In this document: positions 15,301 through 24,280 of the stretch, in pieces
How positions within the stretch are numbered: the first letter of the stretch is position 1
Layout: every line of letters starts with the position of its first letter
NCBI GenBank assembly: GCA_942159475.1
Contig: OW804099.1
Span: 15,185,999-15,249,998, forward strand
Direction of reading: 5' to 3'
Length of the DNA: 64,000 nucleotides
Origin: Sthenelais limicola
Lineage: Eukaryota > Annelida > Polychaeta > Phyllodocida > Sigalionidae
The notes under the pieces: generated by a model
The model's database searches: none
Seen by the model: the letters and a program-made list of their open reading frames with translations, nothing else
What the model was told of the DNA's origin: nothing
Program-made: the position numbers and the translations under genes

Positions 15301-18300
15301 ACTTCTTTCCAGTACAGATATATATATTCCTATATCCAGTCATATATTAAATCATTTTCATCATGAGTATATTATGATCCATTTAATGTAAAATGTGCAT
15401 CATTCCAAATTTCTTTTTTGATTCTGTATTTATGAAATCTTTAGCATTTTAACAGGACATGTTTTCTATAGATTTTACAGTCCCATAATTCCATCCAACT
15501 CAAGTTTCAAGATGGCGGACATGCCAAGGAAACATGACATGAATAACTAACATAATTTCTGGACTGGAATTAGTTTTATTCTATTAATGGATTTATTTGT
15601 GATACGTGATAAACCCTTCAAAAATTAGAACATTCCAATAATGTGATCTTGTGAAAAAAACACTTTGAAAAATATCAATTTTGCGACTTATGACTCATTT
15701 TCCTGAAACACATCACATATTTGGCTGATATAAAAATCTTAAATAAAACAACACAAGGCATTTTGCCGCTTTCATCCAATGATGGTGAAGCTAGTGTACC
15801 AACCTTCGAGTGCAGAGGGTGAAGTAGAGCGATGTAATGCCACACTTAGACCCTGGTCCTGTCTGGAAGAACTCTTTTACTTTCTCCTGTTCTTTCAAAA
15901 TCTTGTCCTGAAATGGTGAGAATGGTGATATAAGATAAGGTATTATAAGGGGCAGGAGGAGGGGGGGAGGCGACAAAATGAGAGGAATAAGTGAAATTAT
16001 ATCTCATGTTTGGGTGATATCATATAGAAATGAGTGATATTCATAGTCTATATGATATATGTTTAGACGTAACACACGTGTTGATACACCCCCTACCGAA
16101 GGTGCTTATTTTTGGTGAGCTTTGATTGACAGAAAGAGTGTGACGTAATAAGGTGCCAGTGCTGTTGTTTACGAGGTTTGGTTGATGAATACAATATGGC
16201 GACAGGCAGACAGCTGTCAATAGAAAATATAGGTGTTCATTGTTGCCTTTGTCATCCAAAGTGGGGCACTTGTGATATGGAAACAAAAAACCAACTCGTC
16301 ATTGATACGTTTAAACGTTGCTATGCACACTTGGTGGTGAAAATGGACGTTTTTCACTTGTAGCCACTCGAGCCAGCGTCCATTTTGACCACCTCGTGCA
16401 CATAGAAACATGAACGTTTTTATGTCAGGCATGTTCTGAGAATCTGTGATCTCCCCATCTGTTTTTCTGGCCTGTACAGGTCAGTCGACCCTGTCTGGAG
16501 GACATTATATGTGGTTTGTGAAGGTATCTGGGGTGAAAATATGATTTTGAAGCCTTTTTTGAATAGGGATCTCCCCACTCTATTTATAGCCTGGGAAAAC
16601 CTCTGTGAGATACTACGTCACTTCCAGGGGGACCCAACTACAAGCAGAGGAGTGGGAGAGTGAAGAAGAGGGGAGGGGTATTGGAGAGGGGGATGGGAGG
16701 GAGAGGGTTTTGTTTTTAAATGCTTTATTCATCACGACATTATGTGCAGTTTACACTTTATCTCAGTACATGATGATTTACATTATATATTGAAAGTTGA
16801 AAATTCTCACTCTACTGCTTTCTAGAATTATTAAAATACATACTACCACCACCTGCGTCGTATCGCATCAATTCATGACAATCAAATTATCAATCCTAAT
16901 TTAGGCTAATCAAGGACAGTCACATAATTTCAATCACTCTACTTCAACGACATACAACATAAGGGTACCCATACCTATCACATATATACTACTTCTCACA
17001 ACAGTGGGTCGGGGATTTCCCATAACTCTCCACTGTCCTGGAAAATTTCAATACACAGACTGTTCACATGTCTTTTAAATATTTTTGGGTCGACCTCTAG
17101 GTTTCGAAGGTTTGGAGGCAGAGCATTCCATAGCACCCTAATCCCTCCGAAGAAGCTACGACGGATACTCTCCCTCCTCCAGTTGTCCACTTCGAGGTGT
17201 CCCCCACCCCTAAGATTGTATGGTATAACGAATTCATCTTCAAATTTGAATTCAGACCTAAACAATGAAATAAATCTTTTCAATCGTCTGAAACATAGAG
17301 GTATTAAATTGTAGCTCGAATGTAGTGCAACCGTTGTGACTCTAAGCTCTCTAATTCTTCTCTTCGGGCCATATATAGTGCGTAAGCAACTATTTTGAAT
17401 TAGCTGTAGCATTTTAACATCTTTCTGCACAGCCATATCAACTATAATGCATCCACTTTCTATCACAGGATGTAGGGTGTAGGAGGGGGAGAGTGAAGAA
17501 AAGGGAGAGGGTGGGGGAATAGGAGAGGGGGAGAGGGAGGGAAAGAAGAGGGGCGGGAAAAGAGGGGAGGGAGAGGATGTAGGGGATGGGAGAGAAAGCG
17601 GGGAGGGGGAGCATGAGGTAGAGGAGAGGGAGGGGGGGGAATCAGAGATGGGGTTGGGAGAGAAAATCAGGTATGAGAGACAGAGAAGAAGGGAAGGGAA
17701 AAGAGGGAGAGGGGGAAGAGTGGAGAGAGAGGGGGACCGTCCAGATGGGTACTTTACTAGTAAGTAATGAATAAGTTTACTTGAGCCAAGTCTTGACGAT
17801 GAAAGCGTAGGACGACCATAACCTCTCCCTGCTGGTTGGTGCGTGCGGTCGCTTGTCTCCAGTTGCCTGCTTTACCCGTGGCCACATATCTAGGATATAT
17901 TGAGCGCTCTTCTATGTACTGTTGTACCACCTGTAGGGGACAGACACTTTGTATTATTGGCCACAAATCTAGGATATATTGAGCGCTCTTCTATGTACAT
18001 TTGTACCACCTGTAGGGGACAGACACTTTGTATTATTGGCCACAAATCTAGGATATATTGAGCGCTCTTCTATGTACATTTGTACCACCTGTAAGGGACA
18101 GACACTTTGTATTATTGGCCACAAATCTAGGATATATTGAGCGCTCTTCTATGTACATTTGTACCACCTGTAAGGGACAGACACTTTGTATTATTGGCCA
18201 CAAATCTAGGATATATTGAGCGCTCTTCTATGTACTGTTGTACCACCTGTAGGGGACAGACACTTTGTATTATTGGCCACAAATCTAGGATATATTGAGC

Positions 18301-21300
18301 GCTCTTCTATGTACATTTGTACCACCTGTAGGGGACAGACACTTTGTATCATTGGCCACATATCTAGGATATATTGAGCGCTCTTCTATGTACATTTGTA
18401 CCACCTGTAGGGGACAGACACTTTGTATTATTGGCCACAAATCTAGGATATATTGAGCGCTCTTCTATGTACATTTGTACCACCTGTAAGGCACAGACAC
18501 TTTGTATTATTGGCCACAAATCTAGGATATATTGAGCGCTCTTCTATGTACATTTGTACCACCTGTAGGGGACAGACTTCATGGAATAATTTGGCCCTAC
18601 ATATGGATTATTCAGTGGTCAGGGATGGGCCTTAGTAGAAACTGTGGAATCAGTCAGGGGAAATTATTTTGCTCCTTGATCACAGTCAAAATTTCTTGTT
18701 AGTTATATACTTTGTTTTTTCATGGGCAAATGATGTATTAACAAGTTTTATATTAATATTCAATATCAATCACCGTTTTTCAACTTTTACTTCACTCTGT
18801 GGAAGGGATCAGAGGGGCGAATCAGGGTAACGTCTACAGTAAAAGACAGATTTCAAGGCCGTTTAATGGATTCCAACTGGACCAAAATGCCCCTATTTTG
18901 CCCCAAGTTTTCCAAATTCAAGGCTTTTCCAGGCCTCACGGAGACCCCGAGTAACTCAAATACCAACCTCTGTCACATTTTTCATGGCTGTAGATAGAGT
19001 GATCAAGACATCTGCCTCGTATCCAACGCGACCTCGGTCTATAACAAAAAGACAGCTTATAGTTAGAACACTAACTGTTGAACCATCTCGTGGCCTGATT
19101 ATCTTATATTGTGTTTGTTTTACCTCTTTTATTTTTTTAATAAAATAAATTAAGGAAAAAGGTTTTTGTCTTCAATATTTATTATGTATAAAACGATTCA
19201 CTTTTCATTAGCTTCAACCATTGTGGGGTATTTCTAGCTATATACCATGCATTTAGCATCCGATTATATTGTAAGTGCTATCAGATCTCTATAAGGACTA
19301 GTGTTTTTAACCCGTACTAGTTGTGCAGTTGAGTGCATGATATCAGTTAGTAGAGACCTGTCGAATTACTGTAAATTATTATCTTCAAATGGAAAATTTA
19401 CCAACTTTTATCTTTGGGAGAGCGCCCTATTTCATATTTGTTCCTATATCCGCACAACTCAGGCTGAAAATAATTCAAGAAGAGCATCAGACAAATGCAG
19501 TGAAGTATACATCTCCAAAGTACAGAAGCCAGCAAACAAATGTATCACCAGACCTTCAAAAAAAGTATAAACAGTTATAATATTCAATCTCATACATGTT
19601 TCAATAGGCATTTTCATTCACAAAATTTGTAGAACTTGTTTTCGTAATGATACATGGCAATTTAAACATTCATTTTTTTAAAATTCTTTGTATGTCCCCT
19701 GAGTACAGGGTTTTTGTTAAGGTTCCGGCTAGGGGGGATTTGTGTGGAAGTAGGCGGGACCATATTTTTTTAGACTGAGGCCCTCGTCAGCACAAAACGC
19801 AACACAGCAGAGGGTGCGGGAGGGGACCACCCCTCCTGCTGGAAATTTGTTTATTTTTGCACAACTTAGGGTGCAGCTTTAACTGAGGGTGCAGCTTTAA
19901 ATGAGAGTGCAGCTTTAACTGAGAGTGCAGCTTTAACTGAGTGTGCAGCTAAAACTGAGATCGCAGCTTTAACTGAGAGTGCAGCTTTAACTGAGTGCAG
20001 CTTTAACTGAGATCGCAGCTTTAACTGAGGGTGCAGCTTTAACTGAGAGTGCAGCTTTAACTGAGAGTGCAGCTTTAACTGAGATCGCAGCTTTAACTGA
20101 GAGTGCAGCTTTAACTGAGTGTGCAGCTTTAACTGAGATCGCAGCTTTAACTGAGGGTGCAGCTTTAACTGAGAGTGCAGCTTTAACTGAGAGTGCAGCT
20201 TTAACTGAGAGTGCAGCTTTAACTGAGACTGCAGCTTTAACTGAGACTGCAGCTTTAACTGAGAGTGCAGCTTTAACTGAGACTGCAGCTTTAACTGAGA
20301 GTGCAGCTTTAACTGAGACTGCAGCTTTAACTGAGAGTGCAGCTTTAACTGAGGGTGCAGCTATAACAGGGAGTGCAGCTTTAACTGAGATCGCAGCTTT
20401 AACTGAGGTGCAGCTTTAACTGAGATCGCAGCTTTAACTGAGGGCACAGCTATAACTGGGAGTGCAGCTTTAACTGAGGGTGCAGCTTTAACTGAGGGTG
20501 CAGCTTTAACTGAGAGTGCAGCTTTAACTGAGAGTGCAGCTTTAACTGAGATCGCAGCTTTAACTGAGGGTGCAGCTATAACAGGGAGTGCAGCTTTAAC
20601 TGAGATCGCAGCTTTAACTGAGGTGCAGCTTTAACTGAGATCGCAGCTTTAACTGAGGGCACAGCTATAACTGGGAGTGCAGCTTTAACTGAGAGTGCAG
20701 CTTTAACTGAGAGTGCAGCTTTAACTGAGGTGCAGCTTTAACTGAGATCGCAGCTTTAACTGAGGGCACAGCTATAACTGGGAGTGCAGCTTTAACTGAG
20801 AGTGCAGCTTTAACTGAGGTGCAGCTTTAACTGAGATCGCAGCTTTAACTGAGGGCACAGCTATAACTGGGAGTGCAGCTTTAACTGAGGGTGCAGCTTT
20901 AACTGAGAGTGCAGCTTTAACTGAGAGTGCAGCTTTAACTGAGAGTTCAGCTTTAACTGAGATCGCAGCTTTAACTGAGAGTGCAGCTTTAACTGAGAGT
21001 GCAGCTTTAACTGAGAGCGCAGCTTTTACTGGGGGCACAGCTTTAACTGAGGGCACAGCTTTAACTGAGAGTGCAGCATTAACTGAGGATGCAGTTGATA
21101 CATACCGATGCCTTAATAGGATCCATCCTACAACAGAGTCCAGAGTTCTCCTTCCTGGAATTAATCATATAAAGACTTGAACATATCACCTGGTGTAGGA
21201 ATTAATCATATAAACATACCACCTGGTGAAGGAATTAATCATATAAACATATCAGCTGGTGTAGGAATTAATCATATAAACATATCACCTGGTGTAGGAA

Positions 21301-24247
21301 TTAATCATATAAACATATCACCTGGTGTAGGAATTAATCATATAAACATATCAGCTGGTGTAGGAATTAATCATATAAACATATCAGCTGGTGTAGGAAT
21401 TAATCATATAAACATATCACCTGGTGTAGGAATTAATCATATAAACATATCAGCTGGTGTAGGAATTAATCATATAAACATATCAGCTGGTGTAGGAATT
21501 AATCATATAAACATATCAGCTGGTGTAGGAATTAATCATATAAACATATCAGCTGGTGTAGGAAATAATCATATAAACATATCAGCTGGTATAGGAATTA
21601 ATCATATAAACATATCAGCTGGTATAGGAATTAATCATATAAACATATCATATAAACATATCACCTGGTGAAGGAATTAATCATATAAACATATCAGCTG
21701 GTGTAGGAATTGGTTGCCTGTCAATGCAATTTTGATGATTTTTGTTTAAAGTTGAGAATCCCCTGAAAACTTTAGTTTACAAATAATGAAATTTCCATGA
21801 GTTTCAGAATGATTCCCTTATGAGTGAGTAACATACAGCTCTTTCACCCACCTCCCACCTCATACATAAATACAAATATTGCCCTTTATTTAAATAGGAA
21901 AGAAATGAAATAATAATATATTTACCTTTGTTTTAAAAGAAAGTCCTGCATTGCACTGTTGTGATTTTCTATGTGACTACCAAGTCCTAAGAGCAAGTTT
22001 CGTAGCCTCTCTTCCTTTGTCTGAAGGAGGGAAGGGAAAGAAGAGAAGGAGTGTTTAAATATTGAATACATAAGACACAATCTCCGTCCTCCATATTACA
22101 CATGGGCGTACATACAGGTTAACTAATGAGTGGATTGAAGGAGTGTGAATGTAGCAACGAGTACAATATTCTAAGCGACTGAAACCAACCCGTTAGTTAA
22201 CAGATTCATTATACCTGCTTTCAATCATGAAAATAGAAACGAATCGAGTCATGAATTTGAATTTTACTGGTAATCTTAGTAAAAGAAAAGATTGGTTGCA
22301 ATGACAACCCTACGTAAATCACTAGTGAAATACGCACTATGCATAACTCACTCTATATATGTTGTTTTTAGAGCAATGCGTGTATAATAAAGTGCAGTAA
22401 CGGAGCCTAGTGAAGGCACAAATTAGTAGCTCAGGTGTGATATGGAATGTGGAGATCGCCCAAGAGTAATTTTGCATTTATTACAATTTTCCAAATGACT
22501 GAATGAACAAACTCACCGCCAATTGCTCTTCGTATGGTTGTTTACGCAGAACGGTCCTTGAATGGAGGTTTCTGAATATAGACATAGAGTAATTATCAAG
22601 CTGGCAGTATATTAAGAGAGAATGTAATGAGCATATTAGATCTGGCGATATGTATCTTATAGTCACAAGTTTTTACTGTTTAATTGCCCTGGGCAACTAA
22701 ATAATGTTTCTGGGCAAGTAGAATTTAATGTTAGTTGCCCGATTGGGCAAGTAAAAATCTCTACGGCGCCGATTTCAAACCCCTGTTGTGACGCCTATTT
22801 ACAATGAAACAAGATACACACAGATTAGTGTGATTTCGTTTATAATTCCGCAAATAAATTTGGGCAAGTGAAAAATGATGTTGGGCAAGTAAATCTTGAT
22901 GTTGGGCAAGTAAATCTTGGCTGCAACTTGCCCAATGGGCAAGTAAAGTTAGTAGGGTTTTTTCGAGCCCTGAAACGCTACTTATACCTGTACATATCTT
23001 CCATTTTTGATTTCTTGTTTGGTCCAGTGTCACCTTCTGCAACACAAAACAAAGTTCCAAATTAGGCTGGTGCTCTACCAACAAATGTCCCACTCTAGGC
23101 TCATAGCTTATCAGATCCCTCCAAAAGTTAATTCAATTAAAGACCATTAAGTGGGCCTACTCCAGGGTTGGGAAAGCCATTAACATACCAATCTTAACTC
23201 ATCTGTAGGCTGTGGGCTGTGAGCCTAGACTGGGTTAATTAATTAAATCAATCGAGAAAATTATCAATTTCAGTCATCATATTCAAAGGTTATTAACTGT
23301 GTAAAATGAAACTATATTTTATTTTACTATAAGCCTAATCCTGTTATTATAGGAGTAACTATTGAGTTTTATTTGTACACGCGGAAGACTAGATGATACT
23401 GCTTACCCCGTTTAATCCTGTACTGGATTGTCATGTTAGACACGTTGTTATATGTCTTAGATCTGTATTACTTAACCTCACGTTGTACCTTATATATATT
23501 AGCTTATTCATAGATATAAAGGGAACGACCGGAAGAGCTAAGTATAAATCCTAAACGGTACCTAGAGGCCTGTCGACCTGTTCGTCAACATAATTGTAAA
23601 ACCTTTGATGAATAAAAGATTTTTCTATTCTATTCTATTCTATTCTAAACAATCTATCATCATTTCTTGAGTTTTTGTTTCATGTTATATGCTGGACAGA
23701 AACACGAACCTACCGACCCTTGTAATGATCATTTTTGTTACTGTAAATTTGCTCATGACTTTTCTACAATTAATGATGAGCAAAGTCTTAATTGTATTGT
23801 ATAATGTCTTGCTGAATAACATCCCTAAACTGTTCCCTGTTTACCGGAGTGGCCCGTTCATAAGCCGGGACCTGCTGTTTAAAAGCCTATCTCGAATACA
23901 GACAGGGGGTGGTGGGGTCGTAGAATAGATAGAATAGAACATCTTTTATTTGTCCAATAGTAATTACATTAAAGAGAGACAAATGGGTCTACATGCCTAT
24001 GTGCCGAAACAATGTATCAGCACATTTCTTCCTGGTGTTACCCTGGTTTGAATAGATGTTTTCTATATTCAATTTAACTTGGAGAGTCTACTAACTAACG
24101 ACTAGAATCCTATCGTATAGAAAAATACATTACTACACGTTACAGTGTGACGAGTGGGTATTACTCCATCTCGGGGCATATGGGCTTGTACGAGCAACAG
24201 AGAATCTAATATCAGACATTGAATATCTCGATATACTTCGAGATTTT

Positions 24248-24280
<33 letters not shown>

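Noticed and set aside
15500..15530. caagatggcggacatg as a gene start
   Set aside because: YY1-like motif and ATG, but the following frame is short and it lies in an intron of the TRMT2A-like gene on the other strand.
20772..21671. Frames of SVKAAL and INHINISAGVG repeats
   Set aside because: 18-bp and 33-bp minisatellites (multiples of 3) in an intron.
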